Shown one piece after another: positions 9,963-22,079 of a stretch of DNA of 64,000 bases. The translations under genes and the position numbers were made by a program. The notes beneath the pieces are model-generated. The model was not told the origin of the DNA, did not search any database, and saw only the letters and a program-made list of their open reading frames with translations. The DNA comes from Elephas maximus indicus. Its lineage: Eukaryota > Chordata > Mammalia > Proboscidea > Elephantidae. The stretch is taken from contig NC_064820.1 in the NCBI RefSeq assembly GCF_024166365.1, positions 65,573,501-65,637,500 on the forward strand, written 5' to 3'. Numbering within the stretch: the first letter of the stretch is position 1; every line of letters starts with the position of its first letter.

Positions 9963-11083
9963 GAATATGCATATTTTTAAAATTCTCCAGGTGAGATCTC
10001 TGTACCCTAGAGTTTGAGGGTCATGGGTGTAAAGGCATTTGACATTTAATGATAAAATGTTATATTAAAGAATAGAAAATATAATTCATTTCATAATTTG
10101 TTGTCTACATATCCTAGGGGAAGATATGGTAAAGCAGAATCTCATGATTTATGTCATTTTGTTCACTGGGTGGCAGAACAGTTGTGTTCATAGCACAAAC
10201 AAGAGAGAGTCTCCAGCTCTCCTTAACTTTTCTAAACAACCCAATTGCCAGAGACAGTGTTAATAAACAGTGTCACCCCAATGGAATAAAATTCAGTTTT
10301 GGATGTAAAATGTAGTGAGCCCTGACAACATTTGGTTTGGACGTCTTTCCCATTCCTTAGTCTGTGCTTCCAGGCTGAAACTAAGATGATTTTTTTTTTT
10401 TTTTTCTGGTTTGTCTCTTGGGAGTATATTTTAAGACTAGAGTTTGTGGGTTTCTTTCAGGTTTCATAATGAAACCTTTAGGCTTGTAAGTCACATGACT
10501 GACCACTGCTTTTGCTGTAGTTTTGAACAAAAACCATGTAACCCCACTGGGATTCGTGCTTTTTGTTTTGGTCTTTCAACAAAGCAGTTTAGACAAATCT
10601 GAGAAATTTGTACAGACTCAGCAGAGGTCTGTGTGAAACTTAGCATCTTCCTTGGATGGTTCAGCTCAGCTTCAGTGGGTTTGGATGGACCCAGTGCTTA
10701 AAAATGGAACTCTAAAAGCATAAAACCACATGAGCCAAAAATATTTTCCAAAATGAGTTTAACTAAGCTGAAGCTGCTGGGATCTGTGCCCTCTCTGTGC
10801 AAACAAGCAAATGTGCCCCTTCTGACTTGATTCCCAACCTGCCTTCTAGATGACTGGATCTGCTGGGTCGCATACCAAGTCAGCTTGTCCCACTAGCACT
10901 GAACTCTGTCCTCTTCAGAGACTCATCAGAGGTTGCAGTGTGTTTTTAAAAACTCAATAATTCGAAACCTGGCAAGAAATAGATCTCATCATTTATTTTC
11001 ATTTTGTTTGTCTGAAAAACAAAGTGTCCATATGGTGGTATCACTTGAAGATTGCTGACAGACACATATAATCGTCTTTTAAG
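9963..11083. other. No gene; largely repeat-free
   Basis: No coding frame and no repeat family I can name. A T-run lies near 10391-10406. The sequence looks like ordinary unique intergenic or intronic DNA. Confidence 0.5.
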
Positions 11084-11272
11084 TCAGTGGTTCCTGAACA
11101 GAGTTCTGGTCCATGGCAGGACTGCATCAACATCTCTTGAGGTTCTAGTTAAAAATACAGATTTCCAGACAGGCCTGCTGAATCAGCATTGCTGGGTGGA
11201 GCTCAGGAATCTTTATTTTTAATGAGCTTCTCAGATAATTGTACACATCCAAGTTTAGGAAGCACTTTGGTG
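11084..11272 (+). repeat. MER5A-like hAT MITE
   Basis: Starts 'CAGTGGTTCCTGAACAGAG' (the MER5A terminal CAGTGGTTCTCAAA in mutated form), then 'GTTAAAAATACAGATTTCCA', 'CTGCTGAATCAGCATTGCTG' and 'CAGGAATCTTTATTTTTAAT'. The order and spacing fit MER5A, a non-autonomous hAT-Charlie element of about 190 bp. Confidence 0.75.
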
Positions 11273-11284
11273 TTTAGAAAATAT

Positions 11285-12010
11285 GACATTTCTGCTTCTG
11301 GCCAAGATGGAGTCACAGGGATTGGATTTATCCTCCTTCCTGAGACAACTAAAATACTGGGAAATATAGATGAAGGAATGGTTTTCAGACATTGGACATC
11401 AGGTGGCACTGGACAGTGATCCCTGAGAGGGCAAATGAATGAGGTGAGCCTGACGAAGGCCCCAGCTTACTGCTTGGAGAGAGTTTCCCAGCCTCAGCAC
11501 AGGAAGGGGGAAGCAGGTAGAGCTGAATGTCAGGGAGGCCAAGTGAGCTAGAGCTCCTGGGGCAGAGTGCCAGAGAGGAGAGAGCTACACAAAACATGGA
11601 AAATGACCAAATAAATTTATAGAAAGAGATTGATGAGAAGGTGATTTTATTCTACTCTGCAAAGGACTTTCATTCACCTCATAGAAAATCATCATACAAT
11701 GGGAACCAGAAACCCATCCTTCCAGTGGGATAGTTGGCAGTACTGGGAAAGGACGAGAGAGCTGAGCTTGTGCCATTCATTTAAAGACACTCTCATTTGT
11801 GCTTTTAAAATAGAGATATTGACATATTACAATATGCAGAATATTTCTGTAAGAAACATAGGAAAGTGGTATGTTGGTTGCCTCTGAAGGGCAGGCCTGG
11901 CAAATTGGGGTAAGGGTAGGAGGGAGATTACTTTTATTCTATATTTTTTGTACTATTAAACTATATTATAATGTTGGTGTATTTCTTTTTCAATAAAAAC
12001 ACTAGTTAAC
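11285..12010 (+). mobile_element. Ancient L1M pieces: 5'-UTR-like start joined to a 3' end
   Basis: The left part has the L1 5'-terminal hallmark 'CCAAGATGGAGTCACAGG', followed by 'ACTAAAATACTGGGAAATAT' and 'AATGAATGAGGTGAGCCTGA', resembling old L1M 5' UTRs. The right part (from about 11845) resembles an L1M 3' end: 'GTTGCCTCTGAAGGGCAGG', 'TTTTTTGTACTATTAAACTA' and a final 'CAATAAAAAC'. The middle is unassigned. This is either an internally deleted L1 or two separate fragments. Confidence 0.45.
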
Positions 12011-12655
12011 AAAATAAAACATCAAAATCAACCATTCTGCAAACAAAATGATCTCTTTAAATATTTAATCAAATATTATTTGATTTTCACAAACTCACCT
12101 ATCACGCAACTCTTTAAGGAAATATATCCACCATAAAGCGATCGTTATAATACGCACCTATGCAAGAATTTATATGTCATGCACCATTTGCTTTATCTTT
12201 TTTACTCATCTGGCAAATAAGCTAACACTACGCAAAAAGCCACAACAAGTTACATCGTGACTGTGTTTCAACCTGTTTGATAGACAAGTTGTTGTCTTTG
12301 TTGCCTGTTCATTTCCAAAATATGAGTTTTAAATTATTTTCATTGTTTTTTGGGGTCTGGCACAGTCTCACACAATGCCCAGCATCAGTTACCCAGTTAC
12401 ATATACACTACTGCAGTTGTTTCTGAACTTGGCAAAACTATTTTATTTTAGTTTCTCAAGTGTCAGAAGAGAAAGATGTTTGTAAGGCCTTCTTTTTTCT
12501 CTGTGCATCAGTAGATGTAAGATAAAGAAAAGCTTCTTGGTCAAAATACACATTCATCTCTTGGGCCACAGCCAGCATGCCATTGGAAGAACCAAGATAC
12601 TAGTGTTCAGACCTTGGGTGAGGGGAGCTCTCCTTAATGGGACCCTGCACTGCAG
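12011..12655. other. No gene; AT-rich unassigned sequence
   Basis: Unremarkable AT-rich DNA with no open frame of interest and no repeat I can place. Confidence 0.45.
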
Positions 12656-12657
12656 GT

Positions 12658-12858
12658 AGAGCCCCTGGGTGGCACAAACAGTTAATGTGCTTGGCTGATA
12701 ACCAAAGGTTGGCTGTTTGAGGCTACCCTGAGGCACCTTGGAAGAAAGACCTGTAGATCTACTTCCATGAAATCAGTCACTGAAAACCCTTGGAGCACAG
12801 TTCTACTTTCACAAACGTGGGGCCACCAGGAGTTGGAGTCGACTCCGTGGCAACTGGT
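12658..12858 (+). mobile_element. AfroSINE-like SINE, RTE-body subtype
   Basis: The head 'GAGCCCCTGGGTGGCACAAA' resembles the AfroSINE tRNA-like start. The middle ('AGATCTACTTCCATGAAATC') resembles the RTE-5'-derived body of the tRNA-Gly SINEs rather than the usual AfroSINE body. The tail 'GTTGGAGTCGACTCCGTGGC' is the RTE-type end. It is therefore a mixed architecture between the two SINE types. Confidence 0.72.
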
Positions 12859-12859
12859 T

Positions 12860-15010
12860 TTTTATTTTGTTGTGTTTTTTTTTGACACTGCACTTGCTAT
12901 TGTGCTTTTTTTCTTTTCTTAAGGATGGCACACACCTGCTTTCGTTGTTAGACAGAAAAAAAAAAGAACTATATGAATGTCTGAAACACTGCTTGTTCGA
13001 CAACAAAGATTTCGGAAGTTTAAAAAATTAAGAGGCCCGAAGAACAGATTTAACCAAGGAATCAAAGTAAAAAAAAAAAAAAAAAAGATTCTGGAACTCT
13101 AAATAACTGAGATATTCTTTCCTTTCTTACAAGCTGCTATTAGCCCATTATGTTTTCTCTACACATGCGTTCCTACCACTAGGACCAGCAAGGCCAGTGT
13201 CTTCTCTTTTAAATTCTTTCTCAAAAACAGTGGGAATAATCTGCTACCTTTTGTGTTTAAGAAAGGTAGAAAAACAGATATATATCTGTGTTTGCTTGTG
13301 TCAGCATAAACAGTGGTTGGATACACAAACTAACCACGTGATTACCTGTCGGGAGGGGTGAGGCGCAGAGACAATAGCATCAATGGGAACAGACTTCACA
13401 CCATATACATTTTTATATTGCTTTGCTTCTGGACCATGTGAATACCTGGGCTATTTTAAAAATTAGAATTGAAAAATTTCTCAATGTTTACTCCTACTCA
13501 CAAAACCTTTATATAAAATGCCTAAGGCTGGGTTGAATAGGCTGAAGCAGAATTGCATAAACTGAGACCCAAACCCCATCTCCCTCCTCTAGTTCTCAAT
13601 TTGGATGAAAACAGATCTCCAGAAATTGTCTAATTGATTTCCTCCTGGCTACCACTTTCCATGACTGATGTTGGATTAGTCTGTAAGTTCTTCGAACATT
13701 TCGAAAAATAAGAGAGAAAATTCCATTTTGTGTCATTCTTCCTTTTGGAGACATTTTGGGCACCTCACTACAGAATCACCTGTGTACATGTTATGACAAC
13801 AAAGGTGAACAAAACAAAGAGGACCCTGGGAAGAATAAGAGGTGTGTGTGTGTATGGGGGCTGGGAGAGATGGCAGAGAAAGACTGGAGGTATTTCCCAG
13901 TGTAAACATTAGAGGTTTAATTTTTGCAAAGCAGCTTTTCTGGTGAAATATTGCTGACTGTATTTGGAAGTTGATAATATAATTCAGTTCTCCTCTGGGC
14001 ATTGTGGGTATTCTATGATTTTCTTGGTTGAAGTGCCTCCCTCTCCACCCCAGGATGGTAGAAAGACTGAATAATTTCATATTGGACACTTTCCCTTTTG
14101 GGGAATAATTTAAGCATTACCATATGTCTTCTTATTTTGTCCTTCTACTGTCTCTCACAAACCGCTGGGCTTTGAAAATGCAAAAACAAAACAAACACAA
14201 GGAAACATATTTGAGAAGTGTGTATGTGTTTAAAATCACTCTGGGGTGATCACCTCAGCCCTGAGCGGCCCAATCACTGGGCCATGGTAATTACCCAGGA
14301 AGGTGTTTGAAGATATGCTCCACTGAAGAGGAGTGATAACAACCTTCAGAAACTGTTTAATCCCCAGGAACTAAAATCAGCATGATGGCAGCTGCACAAG
14401 ACGGGAAGAAATAATCATCGAAATTAGACCCAAGGAAACCCCTCCTCCCTTTCAAGCTGTTGGAAGAAGAGTGCAAGAAGTCTGTGCTTGCTATCAGCAA
14501 CCAGCGTCAGAACAGTTCAGGCCCAGGTAGCAGACATTTTATCTGAGATGAACTGTGGATTATTCTTCTTCTATAATAGCTTGCTCCAAGGCACTCCTGG
14601 TGGGTAGATGTCTCTTTCACACATGTTGTGTGGCGTCATTGTCCCAGGTGCACAGTGGGCTGTCAGAATCCCAGGAGCAGAGGTCTATTTCCAAAGCAGC
14701 CAAATCAGTCTAGAAATAATAGTCTGGTTATTTGATTTTCACAACTCTTTACCTTTTCTGCACATTCGGGATTTATGTAGCTAACTTTATTCACATCAAA
14801 CAGCTGTGGAGGTTAAAGCTATCTCAAATTTGGAGCCATATAATTTACTTGAGAAGTGCAGTGATTCTTTAAGTACACCTACTTCATAAGCACTTAGCAA
14901 ACCAGATTATTAAGGAAGCTTCTTGTCTCAGAAAGTTGATTGAATTATACAAATTATCAGGACATTTATTTCAAAGATACTGAGAAAATCAGAGGGTTCT
15001 TGTCATGTGC
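12860..15010. other. No gene; 2.1 kb with almost no recognisable repeats
   Basis: A-runs occur near 12956-12966 and 13070-13086. A short GT run lies at about 13842-13853. Otherwise the sequence looks unique. The 118-codon minus frame at 13733-14089 shows no recognisable domain. The block 14210-14420, with 'GTAATTACCCAGGAAGGTGT' and 'GGGGTGATCACCTCAGC', is a reasonable place to test for conserved non-coding sequence. Confidence 0.45.
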
Positions 15011-15014
15011 CTGT

Positions 15015-15770
15015 AGCACTTTTAAAACACGACCCCAACATTCTTTAACATTCCTCCCATCAAGAGGAGGGGTCTTTGTACCCTCCCTTGAATGTAGGTG
15101 GGTGCAGTTGCTTTGACTGATAAAGTGTGGTGGAAGTTTCCCTGTGGGACTTCGGAGGCTAGGTCGGGAAAGGCCATCTGGCTTTTGCTTTGTTCACTTG
15201 GAACACTTGCTCCAGGGAAAAACCAAAACAAACAAAAAACCCATTGCTGTCGAGTCAATTCCAACTCATAGTGACCCTAAAGGACAGAGTAGAACTGCCC
15301 CATAGGATTTCCAAGGAGCACCTGGTGGATTCAAACTGCCGATATTTTGGTTAGCAGCCATAGCACCTGACCACTACACCACCAAGGTTTCCTAGGGAAA
15401 AACAGTGCCCCTTAAAAAGCCCAATGACCCTGAGAATGTCCTGTTGGAAAGGCCTCTGGTCATAAAGATGTGGTGAAATCCATGTGAAATGTGCACTATG
15501 GATGAGCAAGTAAATACAATTAAGCCCGTGCATACCTTGCTTACTGTAAGCTGGTGCTTACTGGTTAATCTGCCCCTGCTTCAGGTGCCCACAGTCTTGT
15601 CTGATATCTGACTGCAACCTCAGGAGAAGCCCCAAGTGACAACAGAGCATCCAAGCCCTCCTGAATTCATAACCCACAAAATCATAAAATAATCATCATC
15701 ATCATAAATTGGTTGTTGGTTTACACCACTAAGTTTTGGGGTAGTCTGTTTTTCAGAGCCAATGGGAAAT
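15015..15770 (+). mobile_element. MLT1-like MaLR LTR, sense, split by an AfroSINE
   Basis: The left half (15015-15213) has 'TTGAATGTAGGTGGGTGCAG' and 'GGGAAAGGCCATCTGGCTTT'. The right half (15404-15770) ends 'AACCCACAAAATCATAAAAT', then 'CACCACTAAGTTTTGGGGTA', the same ending as the LTR at 9205-9630. The AfroSINE between them explains the break. Confidence 0.6.
15224..15393 (-). mobile_element. AfroSINE, antisense, with 10-bp target duplication
   Basis: The left end 'AAAACCCATTGCTGTCGAGT' is the inverted RTE-like tail; the right end 'CCACTACACCACCAAGGTTT' is the inverted tRNA-like head. The direct repeat AGGGAAAAAC at 15214-15223 and 15394-15403 is an exact target-site duplication and gives both boundaries. 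Confidence 0.93.
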
Positions 15771-17691
15771 AGCTTTCTCTCCTTCGACCCGTTTCCTGAT
15801 CAATTCCCTAATCCATCCAGCTGCCTACACTAACTTCTGGGTGGTTACACTGTTGTTGCTTTTATCCATTTTTCCATGGGTTTAACTTTCCATACTCTAC
15901 ATGTATACACACAAACACACACCCACCTGTACCTGCACAGCCACCCACATAGACACAAAATCCATCAGTTGGCTCAGTTTTACTCCCTTGATCACTTAGT
16001 TCAACCTCGGCTGAGAAAACTTGAGTCAGGAAGGATGAAGTATCTTGCCCAAGTTCACATGGCTGAGTAGTGACCCAGCTGGAAGTAAACCCAGGTCTTC
16101 TGACTCCCAGTTCAGCATTTTTTCCACTAATTAGTTTCCCATTGACCTCATAAAATAAAATGGGTCAATCCTTTTTAGTCCAGAGGCCATAAACTCTGAA
16201 CAAGCCAAGCAGGCTCTTGGGCACAGCACCTCACTCAGTCCTCTGCAGGTGGCCGGAGACACCTGTAAGCAAGCCTACCTGCAGACAGACTGCCTGGTGT
16301 GTGAGAGGGGCTGTGAGAAAGGAAAGGCAAAAAGAAAATGCTAGAAGGGCCTAGCCTACGCCCCCTTTCTTCCTCCTAGCCCTTCATTCTGAAGGCCACA
16401 CACTAATTATGGTCAGAATGCAGGCGGGGGTGAGGAGGGACGCCCAAATGTGCTGGAAAAATGCCAAACTCCTCCCTCAAGCTTCTATGTTAGGTAATTT
16501 TGGTAAAAACAAAAGCATTTTAAAATCGTATATTGCGTATATCTGAATCAGGCTTATGAGTGATTGGGACAAAAGACTGGGAAACTCTTTTAGACAAGAC
16601 TGGGGCCATTGAAATGTGGGGAGTGTGTATCTGTGTGTTTAATCTGTCACTCAAAGCCCTAGGCAGGCTGTCATTAATACAGTCTCCACCGCCCACTGCC
16701 CCAGAGTTGCCCCAATTTTTCTAAGCCCTACAGCATTGTCATTTCATGTGTCTGGCGACGGAATTAGAGCCAACGAATAAGAAGGCCACCACCCTTCTCG
16801 GTATTGATATATTTTCATTCCCTTCAGCTATCTTGCCAATGAGCAGCTCTCCCTCCTCCACCCAACCCCCACTACCATATTCCTACACCAAAGAGTAAAG
16901 CATGATTAAAAGTCTTTTACATGAGGTGTGGTTTAGTTCAATATGTACTGTTGGTTCTGCAAATATGCTGGTGGGAGGTTGACTATGCATGTTCTGTGCC
17001 ATATGCCACTCTGTTGGCTAGCATGCAGTGAGGAGCCTGGAAAGCAAGGGAGGGAAAATGGGTAGACTTTCTGCTTTTGAAGCACAACCTTTAATAAAAA
17101 AAAAAAAAAAAAAGCCTAGAGTTTTAGAGAAAAAAATTTCACATAATTACAGTTTTGTTAATCCCTTATGGATTCCTGGCACTATGCATAATTTACCTCT
17201 CAAAAAAGAAATGGCAGATTAAATTGACCTCCTCAGATTCTTAAAATCATGTCTAAATAATTATGCCTCACTTTGTGTGTTTGATATATTCTGGGAAAGT
17301 TATGTATAGATTGAAGTCTTACAAATTTGGTCATCTTCAAAATATTCTCAACGTGCCTTTAAATTGATACCATTTTGTAAAGCAAATAATAATTTTGTAA
17401 TGCAAATAGTTGCTCCCTAACTTATTTGTTTTGTTAAGTTTTAGCTTTTGTATTCATCTATGTATATATATATATATTTTTTAAAGCAAGATCCATCTAT
17501 AAGAAATAGCAGACAGTAAGATTTAATTTATAGGTAACACTTTAAAATATAAACTAAAATATTTTTGGTTTAAAAAATTTAATCTAGGAACTTTTCTTTT
17601 TAGAACTTTTTTTCTAAAATTAGAACTTGTGCCTATTCCGAAGTTAGACTGTGTACCACTGGAGATTAAGTGTTTGGGGTAGCCTTTTCTT
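15771..17691. other. No gene; mostly unique sequence
   Basis: Contains one MIR-like piece (16005-16140) and short simple repeats (A-run 17096-17113, TA run 17461-17478). The segment 16480-16900 is less AT-biased and free of recognisable repeats; it holds 'CAGGCTGTCATTAATACAG' and 'CTTGCCAATGAGCAGC', which contain homeobox- and CCAAT-like words. I treat it as a candidate non-coding element only. Confidence 0.45.
16005..16140 (+). repeat. MIR-like SINE fragment
   Basis: 'GAAGTATCTTGCCCAAGTTC', 'CACATGGCTGAGTAG' and 'AAACCCAGGTCTTCTGACTC' follow the order of the 3' half of MIR or a related CORE-SINE. Confidence 0.6.
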
Positions 17692-17704
17692 AGGGAGGTC
17701 TAAT

Positions 17705-17867
17705 ACCAAGCCCAAAAACCAAATCAAATGCCGTCGAGTCGATTCCGACTCACAGCGACCCTATAGAACAGAGTAGAACTGCCCCACAGAGTTTCCAAGG
17801 AGCGCCTGGTGGGTTCGAACTGCGAACCTTTTAGTTAGCAGGCATAGCACTTAACCACTACGCCTCC
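17705..17867 (-). mobile_element. AfroSINE, antisense, young-looking, 11-bp duplication
   Basis: Close to consensus: 'GCCGTCGAGTCGATTCCGAC', 'AGAGTAGAACTGCCCCACAG' and 'AACCACTACGCCTCCAGG'. Flanked by AGGGAGGTCTA at 17692-17702 and 17868-17878. High similarity to other copies and the intact duplication suggest a fairly late insertion. Confidence 0.93.
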
Positions 17868-17919
17868 AGGGAGGTCTATTAGCATACAGCAAAAATGCTG
17901 AATTTATCCTAAGGCCGTA

Positions 17920-18097
17920 ATAGAAAATTGTGCAAATGCATATGTACTAAAAAAAAAGTTTATCATAACATTGTTTATAACAACAAAAAACTGAAAGCAA
18001 GCTAAGGCATCATCAATAGAGAAGTGATTTAAATAAAAATAGGTTGTTTTACTTTCATGCAAAGAAATACTATGCTGCTGTTAAAAAGGGTAAAGTA
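17920..18097 (+). mobile_element. L1M 3' UTR fragment (left half)
   Basis: 'TATCATAACATTGTTTATAA', 'CATCAATAGAGAAGTGATTT' and 'CAAAGAAATACTATGCTGCT' are typical of the region coding for, or just after, the ORF2 C-terminus of old L1s ('...YAA(V/I)K' reads here as Y-Y-A-A-V-K-K). Interrupted by an RTE-derived element; the remainder resumes near 18591. Confidence 0.65.
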
Positions 18098-18590
18098 ACA
18101 GTGAAAGCCACCACCTGTCCGTTTGTCACACTGTGGTGGCTTGCATGTTGTTATGATGCTGTAAGATATGCCCCCAATATTCAACTACCAGTAGGGTCAC
18201 TTACGGTGGACAGGTATCAGCAGAGCTTCTAGACTAAGGCAGACTAGGAAGAAAGGCCTGGCAATCTGCTTCTGAAAATTAGCCAACAAAACTCTACGGA
18301 TCACAGAATATCATCCAAGATTTTGACTCGCTTACTTAGGAGGTGTCATCAGGAGGGACTGACTGTCGGAAAAGAATATCATGTTTGGTAAAGTGGAGAA
18401 CCAGCAAAGAAAGACGAGAGAAACCCCCAGCGAAATGGATTGATACAATGGCTGCACCAGTGGACTCAAACACACCAAAGATTATGAAATGATGCAGTAG
18501 AGGGCAACGCTTTATTCAATTGTATATAAGGTTGTTATGAGTCAGAGCTGACTGGAAGGCAACTAACAATAACAACAACAATAGCTAAAG
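18098..18590 (+). mobile_element. Internally deleted RTE (5' segment joined to 3' segment)
   Basis: The left 200 bp ('GTTGTTATGATGCTG', 'CAGCAGAGCTTCTAGACTAA', 'TGCTTCTGAAAATTAGCCAA') match the RTE 5' part at 41900-42060. The right 270 bp ('CTTACTTAGGAGGTGTCATC', 'GAAATGGATTGATACAATGG', 'GTTGTTATGAGTCAGAGCTG') match the RTE 3' part at about 44760-45000. About 2.6 kb of coding region is missing. It ends in a CAA-rich tail. This has the form expected of a precursor for the tRNA-Gly SINE body. Confidence 0.82.
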
Positions 18591-18740
18591 AATCAAAATG
18601 AGGTACCATTTTTCACCTAACATATTGGCAACAGTTTAAAAGTTTGATAATCCCTTATTGGTGAATGTGGGGTAATTAGGAAATCAGAAGTAGCAAGTAT
18701 GAGTATCATAAAACACTTCTTCCCTGTGTGGTTTTCTCTG
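18591..18740 (+). mobile_element. L1M fragment (right half)
   Basis: 'ATGAGGTACCATTTTTCACC' and 'TGGCAACAGTTTAAAAGTTT' match the stretch of old L1s that reads 'ATGAGATACCACTT...ACACTGGCAAA'. It resumes after the RTE insertion, but its order relative to the left half is not colinear, so these may be two L1 pieces. Confidence 0.5.
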
Positions 18741-19500
18741 GGAGCTGTTGTAGGTTTGGATGTCATTGAGTTTAAAAAAAAAAAAACACTCTACAAATAT
18801 CCAGGAGTCTGGGAAAATATAGTCGATGTGATAGGAATTTGAATTATTCACTTCAAAAAACCCTTAAAGCCATTTTTATGTATTTAAAACATTCAAAGAG
18901 GTAGTTTAAAGAATTATATTTTTAATGAGCAAGTAGTCAAGTTTAATTTTTGTAAGTTTTTTTTCTTTTACTGTGGAAAAATCATTTATTGTTTTTTATG
19001 GGGAAAATATGATTCCAGCTCTTTCAGAACAAGCTTTGAATAGGATAGTTTTATGTATTTTAAAGTCGAGTAGTGGTTTTGCTATATTAATAATACTCCA
19101 TATTACCTACTTCTTGAGTCTTTATTATTATTTTGGTATATTCCTCTCTAAATTCATTTGATTAAAGTAAGTTAAGAATGACTTGGCATTCAGTTTATGG
19201 AAATGAGCTGTTATTTAAGATGTAATCCTGAAGACTTTCACTTGGTTACCAACTTTTAAGTTTTTTAGCTTATAGTACAGAAAAATGGGAGTAGGTAAAA
19301 CTCACTAATAACCTCACCATCATAATTTAACAATTTGGGAGGAGGTCTATTTCATTCCAGGAGTTTTTCTTAGAACTCTTATTCTTTTAAATATGAAATA
19401 CTTCAAACATACAGAAAAAAACAGTAAATAACATAGTAGGACTCATTTCCTTCAGAACAAAGGAACCCTGAAAACAACTAAAATTACTAAATGAAATAGT
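18741..19500. other. No gene; AT-rich unassigned sequence
   Basis: AT-rich DNA with no convincing repeat or coding region. The 62-codon + frame at 18973-19161 is hydrophobic by base composition only. Confidence 0.45.
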
Positions 19501-19506
19501 GGAATT

Positions 19507-19528
19507 AAAAATTATTTTTATATGCATC
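19507..19528 (+). repeat. Target-site duplication, left copy (RPL22 pseudogene)
   Basis: 22 bases (five A, then ATTATTTTTATATGCATC-type sequence ending CATC) repeated exactly at 20425-20446. It is preceded by TT, giving TT/AAAA, the complement of the preferred L1 endonuclease nick site. Confidence 0.95.
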
Positions 19529-20424
<896 letters not shown>

Positions 20425-20429
<5 letters not shown>

Positions 20430-20446
20430 TTATTTTTATATGCATC
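20425..20446 (+). repeat. Target-site duplication, right copy (RPL22 pseudogene)
   Basis: Exact copy of 19507-19528. Its first five A bases overlap the end of the pseudogene's poly-A run, so the true length may be a few bases shorter. Confidence 0.95.
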
Positions 20447-20449
20447 ACT

Positions 20450-21235
20450 TAGCTGGTCAGAGATAAGAAATATTCAGAGGCAAATAAAATGAAAGCAGGA
20501 ATCCTGAAAGGAAAGGTAAGGCTCCTCCAAATTTAGCTTTCTCCAAGAAGGCATCTGAAGAATCCTGCTGACCTTGATCTTAGGCTTTGATGGTGGTATG
20601 GGGTAAAGGGCACAGGAGACCAAGCCCAGTGCCTGACCAAAGTGGAGTCTAATAGGAGATCTCCACATACAGCTAGGACCCCAAAGAGCAACACCTTCAG
20701 TGTAAGGGTGAAATAGATATAACCTCACCCCACAGACGGTAACAGCAATGAAATTTACTTATCTTGACTTGTGCTGGGTAGAGGGGGAAAAAAAATCTCC
20801 CCTGAAAATTCATAACCACAGGCAAACTGTCACGGAGGTTTATGGTCCAAAATTTACACTACTTGCGAGGACCAAAAAACCTCAAACTGAAAAATTTATT
20901 TTAAAGTGGTTTGAAGTTGTTAGTTACCTCCAAAACATTAGCAGAAACAAAAGCAATCTTCTCTGGAGAAACCCACCTTCAATTCAGCCCTAAGCACATT
21001 TCCACAGATTAAGCACCAAAAAACATGACCTGGCAGTCAAAAATCATAAAACGCACAAGGAATCAAGACATCGTGAGGGATATCCAAGAAACAGCAAATA
21101 GAAGACTCAGACCAGAATAACATTAGATATCATAATTGTCCATCATGCATAAAATAAGTATGCTTAACTGGCAAAAAGTAATAATAGAGGGAATTAAAAA
21201 TATATAAGTAAAAAGAGAATGACATGGACCATAGT
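20450..21235 (+). mobile_element. L1M-like 5' UTR fragment
   Basis: From about 20480 to 21130 the sequence has the feel of an old L1M 5' UTR: 'GGCAGTCAAAAATCATAAAA', 'CACAAGGAATCAAGACATCG' and 'AAATAGAAGACTCAGACCAG' follow the order seen in those regions. The match continues at 22020-22080 ('AAATGAAAAAACTTCACTGG'), after an inserted L1 3' end. Assignment is by memory of the pattern. Confidence 0.45.
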
Positions 21236-21955
21236 TCACAAAAATCATGATCTGCATCCTAGTGAAGTGAGTAGTGTCTGAGGTCTTAAAAACTTGCAAG
21301 CAGTCACCTAAAACACAACTATGAATCTCAGCTCGCGAGGAGCAAAACAGGAACCAAACACGGTAACCAAAAGCACAGAGAAGAAACAAGTCTACAAGAC
21401 CTACAACCTTATCTACCCTAAGATCAAATGAGCTAGATGGTGCCCAGCTATCACCACTGACCATTCTGATCCAGGTCACAATAGCTGATCCCATGAATAG
21501 GATGGGAGAAAAATACAGACCTGATCTCAAATTCTCATCTTAAAACAAACAAAATAGAACAGTAGAGAACAGAGGGCCCCCTGAGACTATTGCCCTGAGA
21601 CATTCTTTAAACCCAGATCCGAGCCTATCCCCTGAGATCAATTTTTAGCAAAATAGAAGAATGGCACTCAAAATCAATGATATTACCCGTAAGACTGGTG
21701 CTCTACTTTAAAAAAATCAGTATGAGACCAAAAGGTCAGTAATTTCTCAAAAGCAAAGATGAGAAGATAGGGGGGCAGTGAATCTGCAGTACTGGAAAGG
21801 GAAAGCACAACACATTTAAAGAGAATGTTGACACACTGTGATAAATGTAACTAACATCACTGAAAAATTTGTGTGGAAATTGCCAAATTGGAACCTGACT
21901 TGTTGTGTAAACTTTTACCAAAAACTCAATAAAATATTATTAATAAAAAATAAAA
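21236..21955 (+). mobile_element. Elephant-type L1 3' UTR fragment
   Basis: 'GTGTCTGAGGTCTTAAAAAC' and 'TGAGCTAGATGGTGCCCAGC' are shared with the 3' UTR of other L1 copies here (compare 49640-50375). It ends 'AAACTTTTACCAAAAACTCA' then ATAAAA and an A-rich tail. 5' truncated. Confidence 0.7.
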
Positions 21956-22079
21956 AGAGACTGAAATTAGTGACCTTGCAAATTTGCAAAAAAATAGAAT
22001 TTGTAAAAATAAAAATATAATTGAAATGAAAAAACTTCACTGGATTGGTTAAACAGAGGGTTCTGCACAGCCAAAAAGA

